Source: Paraburkholderia dilworthii
GTDB lineage: Bacteria > Pseudomonadota > Gammaproteobacteria > Burkholderiales > Burkholderiaceae
NCBI RefSeq assembly: GCF_000472525.1
Contig: NZ_AWZT01000041.1
Span: 109 to 64,108 of the forward strand
Reading direction: 5' to 3'
DNA: 64,000 nt
Part shown: one piece after another, positions 1 through 8,319 of the stretch
How positions within the stretch are numbered: position 1 is the stretch's first letter
Layout: each line of letters begins with the position of its first letter
Made by a program: the position numbers and the translations under genes
The notes under the pieces: generated by a model
Databases searched by the model: none
What the model was told of the DNA's origin: nothing
Seen by the model: the letters and a program-made list of their open reading frames with translations, nothing else

Positions 1-308
1 ATCGGCAGCGGCCCGTTGGGCCCAAGCATGCCCAGACCCAGCAGCCGGATTTTCAGATGCCCGTTGACCGTGCGCACGTCTGCAATCTCGCGCGGTGCGA
101 ACGCGAGACTCGGCGCCTGGCCGAGACGAAACGGCTCGGCCAGCGGACGCCGCGCAGTGCCCACAGGATCGATACGGGGATCGGCGCCGATACGGCGCAA
201 CAGCGAGATAAACCCGTAGCGCCACGGCTCTGTTCGCAGATGCTCAAGCCGCTGCGGCGAGAGCGCCACGTCGGGCACGCCCTGATCGAAGGGGGCGCGC
301 TCCGTCAC
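1..308 (-). CDS. tssG: Type VI secretion baseplate protein TssG, N-terminal part (cut by window edge)
   Basis: About 102 N-terminal residues are visible; the gene runs off the left edge. TssG is a subunit of the T6SS baseplate wedge, in the cytoplasm under the contractile sheath. The visible part follows the family pattern: an EPWRYGFISLLRRIGADP segment where TssG has its 'FDFFQ..RLLE' helix, then EPFRLGQAPSLAFAPREI and a LLGLGMLGPNGPLP stretch at the edge. The start is a GTG with a GAGGGG ribosome site 6 bases upstream; a TAA in frame lies further up. TssF normally precedes TssG, but nothing like a TssF C-terminus is seen upstream, so the gene may be first in its unit or sit at a broken edge of the cluster. 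Confidence 0.8.
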   Translation of the reverse strand, partial: MTERAPFDQGVPDVALSPQRLEHLRTEPWRYGFISLLRRIGADPRIDPVGTARRPLAEPFRLGQAPSLAFAPREIADVRTVNGHLKIRLLGLGMLGPNGPLP

Positions 309-952
309 GCTGCGCCCCTCGTGCTCATGCGCAAGGACCCGGCTGCGGCTTGACGCAGGCAGTGCGCGTTACCAGCGCAGTAATCGCGGAGATGGGAATG
401 CACGATGCGCGTCATGCGATACGGCCCGAACGTGCCCATTCGATGCGGCCGAAATCGCCGGACATGTGGCCTGTCTGCTGCGCCCGGTGCATGGGCTTCC
501 TGCGCTTTGCGTCGTTCATCGCCATAGCCGTCCGTTGCTAAATTTCTGTCTCCAGAGTATGGGCAGGCCGGCTTCATCCGGGTATCAGACCAACGCCGGA
601 CCACTGCTGGATTCGGAGGAACAGGCATCTGGAAAATTCAGATTGACGTGTGGCAGTGCAAAGGCAGGGGCCGGTCTTCGCACTGTCAGGCCGCGGTGGA
701 CACCAGCAGCCCTTCGTCAAATTTCGACGCAACGCCAGTCCGGCACACGGGATTGTGTTCGAATGGATGGTCGGTCCACGAACAGGGGCAGGCGTGAGCA
801 GGCGGGTTCCCTTTGTTCCCATCCTGTGGGGTCTGGATGTCGTGGATCGACACCACCAGCATAAGAACGGGCGCGATTCTTCGCGCCCTAAGTCGTTCAG
901 CAAACCGCTGTCGTGTTCCGCCGTTCACTCGGGGTTGCGGATGGCGCCGGAC

Positions 953-1150
953 TCAGGTACCCCTGTAGGTCAGAATGGGGATCACGTCCTCATCCAGCAG
1001 ACGGACATTGCTGGTTGCGATTATCGAAAACATCACGTCATCAACATTCGCGCGTTGCCTGAACTGATCGGTATATTCAACGAGCGTCTGCGCCAGTTTT
1101 TCGCAATCCCTGTTTTTCTGGCGCGAACTTGGCGAACGTTTTCCAGAAAG
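953..1150 (-). pseudogene. Possible gene remnant, unknown
   Basis: A 66-codon open stretch begins directly after a stop at 1151-1153, has no ATG near its head, and ends at a TGA at 953. Its last part reads like a real protein (for example EYTDQFRQRANVDDVMFSII, then a hydrophilic tail ending in LTYRGT). The stretch just upstream reads sensibly in other frames, as expected after a frameshift. No family is recognised. It could be the C-terminal remnant of a small accessory protein of the adjacent T6SS locus, but position is the only support. Confidence 0.25.
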
Positions 1151-1430
1151 TCACGATTGATTGTGTAGCGTTGCCTGCTTTTGCCCTCGTTGATTGCCGG
1201 TCAGCTCAAGGCCGCGCAACCAAGCGCAGAGCAACTTTAAGGAAATGCCGTGTGCAATTCCCTGCCCCTACGCACAGCCATGCAACCTAAGGCTTGATTT
1301 TGTGCAGCTACGCAACTTAAGCAACTCAGTGCAACGGTGAAACTGCCCTGCACAGGGGCAACACCAATAGACCACCAGGAAATCAAGAAAGGCCAAACGC
1401 CGACAACACCACACAGCAGCGCATCTGCAT

Positions 1431-1450
1431 CAAAACAAAACAAAACAAAA
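1431..1450. repeat. CAAAA pentanucleotide repeat
   Basis: Four perfect tandem copies of CAAAA lie 11 bases beyond the stop of the PhyH-like gene. On the minus strand this gives a T-rich run, so it might help end transcription of that gene, although no hairpin precedes it. Confidence 0.6.
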
Positions 1451-1461
1451 ACACCCCAACC

Positions 1462-2253
1462 TCAATAAGCAAACTTCCGATAATGCTCACCACGCGGCGC
1501 AGTATCGAGTTCCTCAACTCGCGGCATATACCGCAACAACCGTTTCCCCCGCGAGCCAAGCTGTTCATAAACAGCCACCGGCACATCGATATGCACTTCA
1601 GGCCGGAAATACCAGCTTCTGCTATAGCCGATCACCACCATCGGACGCGGCACGTCGGTCTTATTCGGTGTGCCGCGATGCAGCGCACGCACGTCGCGGA
1701 TCATCACATCGCCGAGTTTCATCGGAATCGCCTGCAAGGGCACGCGCCCGTCGCGCCACGCTTGCAACGCTTCGTCCGAACGCATGCGATGCGTGCCGAG
1801 CGTAGTCTCGAACGGCCCGTTCTCGAGCGTGACGTCGCATAACGGGAAGTTCACCGCGAGCTGGAATGAAGGCGTTTCCGGTTCGCCGTCGAAGAGCGCC
1901 GGCGTGTCCCGGTGTACGTCCTGATAGGTGGACCCGTTAAGCGGCGTGTCGGTAGCGAGTTGACACATGACGGGATCGTCGCCGGCCACGCGCTCGACTA
2001 TTGCCAGCACGTCCGCGTCGCAAAAGATCGCCTCGTCGGCAAAGATGCCCGTGAACGGCAGCGTGATGTAGTGACGGTTTTCGCCGCGCACGGCCGTCGC
2101 TTTCGACGCAAGCCGCTCGTCGAGCAGCGGTTTGAAAGCCTCGGCCCACGCACGAAGCTTGTCTGCAGGAAAGTGGTTCCTCAATATCACTATTCCGTCG
2201 CGCTCGAAAGCCGCGGCGAATTCGTCAAGCTGGTCATCTGAATAGCGTCCCAC
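1462..2253 (-). CDS. Phytanoyl-CoA dioxygenase (PhyH)-like Fe(II)/2-oxoglutarate oxygenase
   Basis: This 263-residue protein belongs to the PhyH superfamily, cytoplasmic non-haem iron enzymes that hydroxylate a substrate while decarboxylating 2-oxoglutarate. The iron-binding triad is visible as H114-x-D116 (in DVHRDTP) and H192 (in RALHRGTP), with arginines in PRPMVVIGYSR suited to bind 2-oxoglutarate. I chose the GTG at 2253 because GGAGA lies 5 bases upstream; the frame is open to an ATG at 2349, but that adds 32 unconvincing residues and lacks a ribosome site. It is divergent from the MBL-fold gene at 2465, so the two may share a control region. Substrate unknown. Confidence 0.85.
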   Translation of the reverse strand: MGRYSDDQLDEFAAAFERDGIVILRNHFPADKLRAWAEAFKPLLDERLASKATAVRGENRHYITLPFTGIFADEAIFCDADVLAIVERVAGDDPVMCQLATDTPLNGSTYQDVHRDTPALFDGEPETPSFQLAVNFPLCDVTLENGPFETTLGTHRMRSDEALQAWRDGRVPLQAIPMKLGDVMIRDVRALHRGTPNKTDVPRPMVVIGYSRSWYFRPEVHIDVPVAVYEQLGSRGKRLLRYMPRVEELDTAPRGEHYRKFAY

Positions 2254-2464
2254 ATTTGTCTCCGTGATTTTTTCTACGGACTTTAAATGTACCGCGTCGC
2301 CGCCGCGCTGTCTTGGGCGCTCGAAAAATCGCACGGCTTCCCTCACCATATTTTGCAGTCACACGATACGCGACCGCAGCTCGCAAGTCCCGGGAAGGTC
2401 CAGCCCTGGCAGGTATATGCCTTGCGCGAGCTTGCGGCACTCCCTCCGTCACGAGCGACAAGCG

Positions 2465-3376
2465 ATGATCGTGCACCACCTCAACTGCATTTCCACCTGT
2501 CCGTTAGGCGGCCGCCTGATGGACGGACGCACGCGGTCGCTTGCCGGGCGCGGGCTGCTCACCTGTCACTGTCTGCTCATCGAAACCTCCGCAGGACTGG
2601 TGCTGGTGGACACCGGCTTCGGGCTGCGCGACGTCGCAAATCCGCGCTCACGTATCAGCCGGTTCTTTCTGGGGCTTGTGAGTCCGGATTTCCGCGAGGA
2701 AATGACCGCGATCCGCCAGATCCAGCGGCTCGGCCTCGATCCGCGCGACGTCACGCATATCGTGCTGAGCCACCTCGACTTCGATCATGCCGGCGGCCTC
2801 GACGACTTCCCGCATGCCACCGTGCATATGTTGCGCGTCGAGCGCGATTATGCGTTCCAGCAGAAGACGTGGATGGACCGGCAGCGCTTTCGCCCTCAAC
2901 AGTGGTCGACTTCAGGAAATTGGCGCGTGTACCAGGCAGGCGACGGCGAAGCGTGGAACGGCTTCTCGCGTGTGCAGCAACTCGACGGACTGCCGCCTGA
3001 ATTGCTCGTCGTGCCGTTACGCGGGCATACGTTCGGGCATGCAGGCATCGCCGTGAACACGACCGGCGAGCAGTGGCTCTTCAACGCCGCCGACGCCTAC
3101 TTTCATCACGCCGAGATGCATGCGAGGCCGCATTGCACGCCAGGGCTGCGCATGTATCAGTGGATGCTGGAGAAAGACCGCACTGCCCGTTTCGACAATC
3201 AGCGCCGCCTGCGTGAACTCGCGCTGACCAGTCAAGCCGTGACCGTGTTCTGCAGCCACGACGTGACCGAGTTCGAACGGCTCGCGAAGCGTGCCGCGAA
3301 CGTGCCGGCGGAGCGATTCATGAATACGCCTCGCGCGGGTCGCGATCCGTCTTCACGTAACGATCGCATCGCATGA
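2465..3376 (+). CDS. MBL-fold metallo-hydrolase (lactonase/glyoxalase-II-like)
   Basis: A 303-residue cytoplasmic protein of the metallo-beta-lactamase fold. The dinuclear metal site motif is SHLDFDHAGG, with H103, D105, D107 and H108; further ligands are suggested by the H of RGHTFGHAG, the D of NAADAYFHH and the H of CSHDVTEF. The pattern fits the AttM/AhlD-like lactonase branch, but thioester or phosphodiester hydrolases share it, so substrate is open. The start at 2465 (MIVHHLN) is where the fold begins; the frame extends upstream to 2264 with residues that look non-coding. No strong ribosome site is seen. It is divergent from the PhyH-like oxygenase. Confidence 0.85.
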   Translation: MIVHHLNCISTCPLGGRLMDGRTRSLAGRGLLTCHCLLIETSAGLVLVDTGFGLRDVANPRSRISRFFLGLVSPDFREEMTAIRQIQRLGLDPRDVTHIVLSHLDFDHAGGLDDFPHATVHMLRVERDYAFQQKTWMDRQRFRPQQWSTSGNWRVYQAGDGEAWNGFSRVQQLDGLPPELLVVPLRGHTFGHAGIAVNTTGEQWLFNAADAYFHHAEMHARPHCTPGLRMYQWMLEKDRTARFDNQRRLRELALTSQAVTVFCSHDVTEFERLAKRAANVPAERFMNTPRAGRDPSSRNDRIA

Positions 3377-3471
3377 CGTTCGCGCTGCTGTGGGATCGAA
3401 GTCGCGCACCGCTGCGCACGCCGACTAGATGGCGTGGTCTGCGCGCCGAATTAGTACGGTATCCGTAATAT

Positions 3472-5295
3472 CTATGGCGACGATCCGTCGTCGCCCGGCG
3501 AACCGTCGCGCGGCGTCGCATCCGCCGTCTTCGTGGTCAGCACGGCGGGCATCGATGGGTTCTCAGGCTGCGTGTAGCGCTCGTGCACGGCTGCCTTGAT
3601 CCGCGCAAGGCTCGCGGCTGCATCGAGCGAAGCATCCTGCTCGATCTGCCGCGCTTGCGCCGCGAGATCGGGGTCGCCGATCTCCTTTTCGAACCAGCGC
3701 GAATAATCGCCCCGCTCTCGGTGATACTGCCACGTGCCGGCGTCGATGCCCTCCGCTATCTCCACGAATAACACCAGGTTATGCGCGCGCAGATTCAACG
3801 CACCCTCGGGTCCGCGGAAATAAAAACTGCGCTCGGGAATCAGCAGCCCTTCTGCATATTTTCGCCGATGCCTGAGCCGATGCTTACTGCCCGGTTCGAG
3901 CCGGATCACGCCTTCGGGCGCCGGTTCTGCGAGACGCCATAACAGCGCCTCGCCAGGCTTCAGTTGCGCTTGACCCATGACGTCGTCGATGCCTGGCATA
4001 TCCCGCTCTGTGGCCTTCGCGAGTTCCTGCACGGCGGTGCCGGCGCTCGGGCCCATCGCGAGCACCAGGTTCACCTGGCGCAGGAATGCGCTGTCCAGTT
4101 GCTGCGGAGAAACCGTGATCGCGAGCGCGGTCTCCAGCGTCTGCGGAATGGTCTGGCTCGCACCAGCCCATCCAGCCGGAAACAGATGATGCGCCTCGTC
4201 GAACACGAGCCAGTGCGGCCGGCCGGTTTTCACACGCAACTGCTGCACTTCCAGCAGCAACGACGCGCAGAATGCAGGCCGCTCGGGCAACGGCACGCGC
4301 AGCAGATTGACGGCCACCGCCGCACGCGGAGGACGCAGCAGCAACTGCACGACTTCTTCGATCTGCGGCGCCGTGTGCGTATCGCCGACCACGATCGTAT
4401 CCTCGTCGTTCTGATAGTCGCCTTCCGGATCGATGATGCACAACTGCTGATGCATGCCCGCTAACCGTTCGAGCAGACCCGCACACGCGGTCGACTTGCC
4501 GCATCCCGATTCCCCGACGAGCAGCGCGACGGTGCCGTGCGCCGCGCAATACAGATCCGCGGGTCTGGCGTCGTCGCGTGAATGTCCGATTAGCACGCGG
4601 CTGCGCGACGTGACGCTTGCCCTTTCGCACAAATCGTCCTTGACTAGCGCGTCGACCAACTCGGCCACACCGGCACCCGCCGCGCGGCTGGTGACCATAT
4701 CGGCGTGCTCTTTCAAGGCGGGCAGCGCATTGGCCACCGCTACCGAAAAACCACACGCGTCGAGCAGCGCATGATCGTTTTCGGCATCGCCTACTCCCGC
4801 CACGTTGAAGGCAGACAATGCGAGTTCGTTGAGCGCCTCCTGCAAGCCGCTCGCTTTCGATATGCCCGGCGAGACGATCATCACCGCATCGCCGTTGAAG
4901 ATGATGTGCAAGCCGAGGCCCAGGTCGCGAATAGCGGCAAGCGCGATCTGCTCAGCGGGTTTCATCATCGCGACCAGCGTTTCGCTGACGCTGAAATGAT
5001 GCAGGCCGCGACGCTTCAATTCGTCGACGAAAGCGGGCGGCGGCGGCGGAGCGAGCAGACGCCGCGCGCCCGTCGATGGCGTGTACAACACGCCACCATT
5101 TTCGGCGACCACCCGCGAAAACAGATCGAGCCGCGGGCAGATGGCGAGCAGGTCGTCCATCTCCCGGCCGCTCACGAGGATCGCCTGACGGCCCGATGCG
5201 CGCAGGCGTTCGAGCGCCTCCCACGTCGCGTCGGCAACGCGTCCGTCGGATGCCAAGGTGTTGTCGTAGTCGGTCGCAATGGCAAAAAATCGCAT
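3472..5295 (-). CDS. HAD-IIB phosphatase fused to a P-loop ATPase
   Basis: A 607-residue two-part protein. Residues 1-225 form a Cof-type HAD hydrolase: nucleophile motif DYDNT (D9, D11), SGRE at 42-45 and the Mg-binding GVGDAENDHALLD around 167-179. Residues about 235-500 form a P-loop ATPase with Walker A GESGCGKST (261-269) and Walker B LVFDEAHH (363-370), resembling HerA/DUF87 domains; an alanine/charge-rich C-terminal tail follows. The start at 5295 (MRFFAIATDYD) is the HAD strand 1; the frame is open to 5358. The gene lies 37 bases after a glycosyltransferase gene, so the HAD half may dephosphorylate a sugar phosphate made nearby. How the ATPase half connects is unknown. Confidence 0.85.
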   Translation of the reverse strand: MRFFAIATDYDNTLASDGRVADATWEALERLRASGRQAILVSGREMDDLLAICPRLDLFSRVVAENGGVLYTPSTGARRLLAPPPPPAFVDELKRRGLHHFSVSETLVAMMKPAEQIALAAIRDLGLGLHIIFNGDAVMIVSPGISKASGLQEALNELALSAFNVAGVGDAENDHALLDACGFSVAVANALPALKEHADMVTSRAAGAGVAELVDALVKDDLCERASVTSRSRVLIGHSRDDARPADLYCAAHGTVALLVGESGCGKSTACAGLLERLAGMHQQLCIIDPEGDYQNDEDTIVVGDTHTAPQIEEVVQLLLRPPRAAVAVNLLRVPLPERPAFCASLLLEVQQLRVKTGRPHWLVFDEAHHLFPAGWAGASQTIPQTLETALAITVSPQQLDSAFLRQVNLVLAMGPSAGTAVQELAKATERDMPGIDDVMGQAQLKPGEALLWRLAEPAPEGVIRLEPGSKHRLRHRRKYAEGLLIPERSFYFRGPEGALNLRAHNLVLFVEIAEGIDAGTWQYHRERGDYSRWFEKEIGDPDLAAQARQIEQDASLDAAASLARIKAAVHERYTQPENPSMPAVLTTKTADATPRDGSPGDDGSSP

Positions 5296-5332
5296 GGAAA
5301 GCGCTCCGTGATTCTGTCGGTTTCGGCTTGCT

Positions 5333-6388
5333 TCAGTCGGCCCGCGCCGATTGCGCATCGCAAGTGTCGCGCAGCATCGCTTCGTAAATGCGCGAGTACT
5401 GACTGACCATTCGCTCGACCGTGAAGCGGCGCTCGAATGCCGCGCGGCACGCGGCGCGGTCGATAGTGTCGATTTTCGCGAGCGCGGCCACCGCTTCGTC
5501 GACAGAATCGACGAGGAAACCCGTCACGCCGTGCTCGACGATTTCAGGCGCCGCGCCGTTGTTGAACGCAATCACGGGTGTGCCGCACGCGAGCGCTTCG
5601 ATCATCACGAGGCCGAAAGGCTCGGGCCAGTCGATCGGAAACAGTAAGGCGCGTGCCTGTCCGAGAAAATCGTTCTTGCACGCGTCGTCCACTTCGCCGC
5701 AGTACTCGACATGCGACAAGTCGAAAAGGCCCGCAATGTCCTGCTCGAAGTAGTCGCGATCACCGTTGTCGATTTTCGCGGCGATGCGAATCGGCACGCC
5801 TGCGTGCCGTGCAATTTCTATTGCGCGGTCGGGCCGTTTGGTCGGTGCGATGCGGCCGAGAAACGCCACGTAATCGCTCGGCTCTTTATGAAAGCGCAGC
5901 AAGTCGGCGGGCAAGCCGTGATTAACCGTTGCGCGCCAGTCGAGCCACGGAAGCGGCGCGCGCTGCGCATCGGAGATCGACACCAGCGGCATGTCGGCGA
6001 ACTGCCGGTACAGCGTGCTGAAGCCCGGTATGTCGAGTCGCCAGTGCAAGGTGGTCAGCGACGCGCATGGCAGTCGCCGCGCAAACGGAAAGCTCGTGTA
6101 GTCGGTATGAAAATGCACGATGTCGAATTCGTCCGCGCGCCGCACGACTTCCTCGAGCATCGCGAAGTGAAACGCCTGCGGGTCGGCGGTATCTTCGATC
6201 AGGCGAATCGCGCAGTCGCTTCCCGAGACGAGCCGCGCTCGCGTGCGGGAATCGCCGCTTGCAAAGAGCGTCACGTCGTGGCCCAGCGAGACGAGGCCGT
6301 CCACCAGCCAGGCCACTACCCTTTCGACGCCGCCATAAGCGACGGGTGGCACTCTTTCATACAGCGGTGAAACCTGGGCAATACGCAT
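5333..6388 (-). CDS. GT-B glycosyltransferase (family 4)
   Basis: A 351-residue GT4-type glycosyltransferase. The N-terminal Rossmann half starts MRIAQVSPLYE with PPVAYGGVERVV, the usual acceptor-binding loop; the C-terminal half has the nucleotide-sugar site EPFGLVMIEALACGTPVIAF followed by GAAPEIVEHG. No membrane segments. The start at 6388 has a GGGAG ribosome site about 6 bases upstream; residues encoded up to 6580 look non-coding. It precedes the HAD/ATPase fusion by 37 bases on the same strand, so the two form an operon. The sugar and acceptor cannot be told from sequence; a compatible-solute glycoside or a surface glycan are both possible. Confidence 0.87.
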   Translation of the reverse strand: MRIAQVSPLYERVPPVAYGGVERVVAWLVDGLVSLGHDVTLFASGDSRTRARLVSGSDCAIRLIEDTADPQAFHFAMLEEVVRRADEFDIVHFHTDYTSFPFARRLPCASLTTLHWRLDIPGFSTLYRQFADMPLVSISDAQRAPLPWLDWRATVNHGLPADLLRFHKEPSDYVAFLGRIAPTKRPDRAIEIARHAGVPIRIAAKIDNGDRDYFEQDIAGLFDLSHVEYCGEVDDACKNDFLGQARALLFPIDWPEPFGLVMIEALACGTPVIAFNNGAAPEIVEHGVTGFLVDSVDEAVAALAKIDTIDRAACRAAFERRFTVERMVSQYSRIYEAMLRDTCDAQSARAD

Positions 6389-6600
6389 GCGCGGCTCCCT
6401 TCTGCCAACCGATGCGTAGCGCGCCGCATGGTGCATGCCCGACGATGTCACGCGTGAGCCGCAGCATTTTTCGCCGATGGAAAAATGTACAGGTCGGCGA
6501 TGAAATTTAAGCGTTGTGCGAAGCGGCGCGCTGCCATCGCCGCGTTCCCGACAGATGCACGAGGCCAAGCACACGCACACGCACGACGCTGCAAGCGCAG

Positions 6601-6867
6601 CTACGCGACGGGGCCCGCATAGCCGTCGGCCGGCGACGCCGGCTCGACCCGTTCGACATGCTCGTCGATCCAGTCCGTCGCCCGCTCGCGTGCGAACTCG
6701 ATCGCCTCATGTTCGTCGACGAAATCCCGATGAAACTCCATGTCGTGCGTATCGTCGCTCGAACTCACCGCGCCTCGCGTCACCTCGATCCTTGCATGCG
6801 CGACGATCGTGCCGTCGTCGACACCTGCCGTGACATGAACGATGCACCCTCCGTACTCGAAGTCCAT
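6601..6867 (-). CDS. Small acidic hypothetical protein
   Basis: An 88-residue acidic protein with no signal peptide or membrane segment. It starts MDFEYGGCIVHV, alternates hydrophobic residues as in a small beta sheet (HVTAGVDDGTIVAHARIEV), then has a helix FARERATDWIDEHVERV. An AGGAGG ribosome site lies upstream of the ATG. I do not recognise a characterised family. Its neighbour at 6900 is another small protein on the same strand, and the 32-base gap suggests cotranscription. Function unknown. Confidence 0.7.
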   Translation of the reverse strand: MDFEYGGCIVHVTAGVDDGTIVAHARIEVTRGAVSSSDDTHDMEFHRDFVDEHEAIEFARERATDWIDEHVERVEPASPADGYAGPVA

Positions 6868-6899
6868 AATGTCCTCCTGCGTGTGGTGGTCAGGCCGCG

Positions 6900-7199
6900 C
6901 TAGCTGCGCTTCGTGCCCGCGTCGCCGTGCGCCTTGCTGGCGCTCCGTGGCTGGCCGGCTTCCGGCGCTTCCGCGCTCTCGTCACCGATTGCCTCGGCCG
7001 CTCGCCGTCCCTTGCCCGACTGATCCACAGCCGCCGCGGGCTCGGCGTCGCCCGCGTCCCCTTCGGCCTCGATCTGTGCCTGCGCGCGCAGCCAGTAGTC
7101 GTCGGGCCGTCCTTCGGGCGAGCCGTCGCTTTCCCATAGCTCATACGCGCGCTTGCGGATTCGGTCCTCTACTGTGGGTTCGCCCGGTAGGCCGTCCAT
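6900..7199 (-). CDS. DUF2934 domain protein
   Basis: A 99-residue protein. Residues about 10-42 carry the DUF2934 motif: RIRKRAYELWESDG, a short loop, then DDYWLRAQAQIEAE. This short helical motif is common in proteobacterial proteins of unknown function. The C-terminal half is low-complexity, Ala/Glu/Lys-rich and probably disordered. The start at 7199 (MDGLPGEP) has GGAG 7 bases upstream; the frame is open to 7271 but the upstream residues look non-coding. It is divergent from the DeoR-type regulator at 7443 and precedes the 88-residue gene on the same strand. Confidence 0.8.
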   Translation of the reverse strand: MDGLPGEPTVEDRIRKRAYELWESDGSPEGRPDDYWLRAQAQIEAEGDAGDAEPAAAVDQSGKGRRAAEAIGDESAEAPEAGQPRSASKAHGDAGTKRS

Positions 7200-7370
7200 T
7201 GCAATCTCCAAACGTTGGTTGTCAGCGCAAAGCACGCACGCGATGCGGCGGCTGCGCCGGTGACCCAGCAAAGCGCGTTCCCATTGCGGGCTGATTGCAT
7301 GAACTGCCGAGCCAAGGCGAGCCAGGGCTAGGTTCGGCGCCGCTCCCTTGCTCGCCGCGGCGTCGGCCTG

Positions 7371-7409
7371 TTGTTATAATTCTTTCAGCAGTTCTGATTC
7401 AAATATAAC
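7371..7409. promoter_or_regulatory. Candidate promoter/operator of the DeoR-type gene
   Basis: A perfect TATAAT occurs at 7375-7380 on the plus strand. GTTATA (7373-7378) and TATAAC (7404-7409) form an inverted repeat about 25 bases apart. DeoR-family repressors often bind paired sites near their own gene, so this could be an autoregulatory operator. No good -35 element was found; seen in sequence but not confirmed. Confidence 0.3.
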
Positions 7410-7442
7410 GCCGCTCACGCACTCCCACGCGCTAGGATCTCC

Positions 7443-8168
7443 ATGCTGAAACCCGACCGCCTTCGCGCTCTCGCCGACGCGTTGACGAGGCAAAATGTGA
7501 TGCGCCTGCGCGACGCCGCGGCTCTGCTCGGTGTGTCCGAAATGACAGTGCGCCGCGACATCGCGGCCAACTCGGATCGCTTCACCTATCTCGGCGGCTA
7601 TATCGTCAGCGCGACCGACGTGCCGAACAACGCCGGTTATTCGCTGGAACAGGAAAAGGATCATTTCGCGCACGCCAAGGCAGAAGCGTCGTCAATTGCC
7701 GCGGGGCTTATCGGCGATAACGAAACGCTTTTCATCGATTGCGGCACGACGCTCACCACACTCGCGCGGCTGATTCCGCCGGAGCGGCATGTCACGGTGG
7801 TGTGCTATTCGCTGAACGTGGCGGAGATTTTGCGGCGCAAGCCGAATGTGCGGATGATTCTGCTTGGCGGCGTGTACGTGCCTTCATCGGATTCGTTTGC
7901 GGGCGAGGAAAGCCTTGAGATGTTGCGCCGCATGGGCATCAACAAGGCGTTCATTTCAGCGGGCGGCGTGGACCGCGCGCGTGGCGTTACGTGCTGGAAT
8001 TTTCACGAAGTCGCCTTGAAGCAGGCCGCGATGGCGAGCGCCGTCGAGCGGCACCTCGTGGTTGACATGAGCAAGTTCGGCGTCGTCAAGGCCGTGCGCT
8101 TCTCGCAGGTCGACGACTTCGATTCGATCATCACCGAGTTGGGGCAGGAGCAACGCAAGCGAGGATAG
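7443..8168 (+). CDS. DeoR-family sugar-catabolism repressor
   Basis: A 241-residue regulator. Residues about 20-42 form the DeoR helix-turn-helix (MRLRDAAALLGVSEMTVRRDI); the rest is the DeoR C-terminal sensor, related to sugar-phosphate isomerases, with the phosphate-loop segment FIDCGTTLTTLA. DeoR proteins repress sugar operons until a phosphorylated sugar binds. The gene converges on the minus-strand deoxynucleoside operon, 151 bases from its last gene, making it the likely local repressor. Its effector could then be deoxyribose-5-phosphate or a related metabolite; that is inference from context. Confidence 0.88.
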   Translation: MLKPDRLRALADALTRQNVMRLRDAAALLGVSEMTVRRDIAANSDRFTYLGGYIVSATDVPNNAGYSLEQEKDHFAHAKAEASSIAAGLIGDNETLFIDCGTTLTTLARLIPPERHVTVVCYSLNVAEILRRKPNVRMILLGGVYVPSSDSFAGEESLEMLRRMGINKAFISAGGVDRARGVTCWNFHEVALKQAAMASAVERHLVVDMSKFGVVKAVRFSQVDDFDSIITELGQEQRKRG

Positions 8169-8319
8169 CGCACACGCTCGCGCGCTTCACGCTCTTCTCA
8201 CATTCTTTACGTGCTTGTTGCAGTTCTCGCGGCGTGGCGGCCCGACATGCCACACACGACACACGACGCACGTAATGCGACATACGTAAAACGCAGCGCG
8301 CGCCGAGCCCAGGACCCAC

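Larger units (their letters stand above)
309..1461. other. Long intergenic stretch without an intact gene
   Basis: About 1.15 kb separates tssG from the PhyH-like gene. Open frames here are short, disagree with each other and lack the third-position GC bias of the neighbours. Base composition is more AT-rich toward the right end. CTTAAG-like words occur at about 1233 and 1314 but have no partner half-site at the right spacing. I see no IS ends, tRNA or clear terminator. It may be a decayed remnant at the edge of the T6SS cluster; that is inference. Confidence 0.5.

Noticed and set aside
305..628. 107-codon minus-strand frame whose stop overlaps the tssG start
   Set aside because: It would be placed like tssF, but its residues (Arg/His/Pro-rich, no TssF C-terminal pattern) do not support a gene.
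1233..1320. CTTTAAG and CTTAAG words in the gene-poor region
   Set aside because: Neither has a partner half-site at the right spacing or a -10 element.
3472..5295. Frameshift or assembly join creating the HAD/ATPase fusion
   Set aside because: The frame is continuous, both halves are motif-complete and the linker has normal coding composition.
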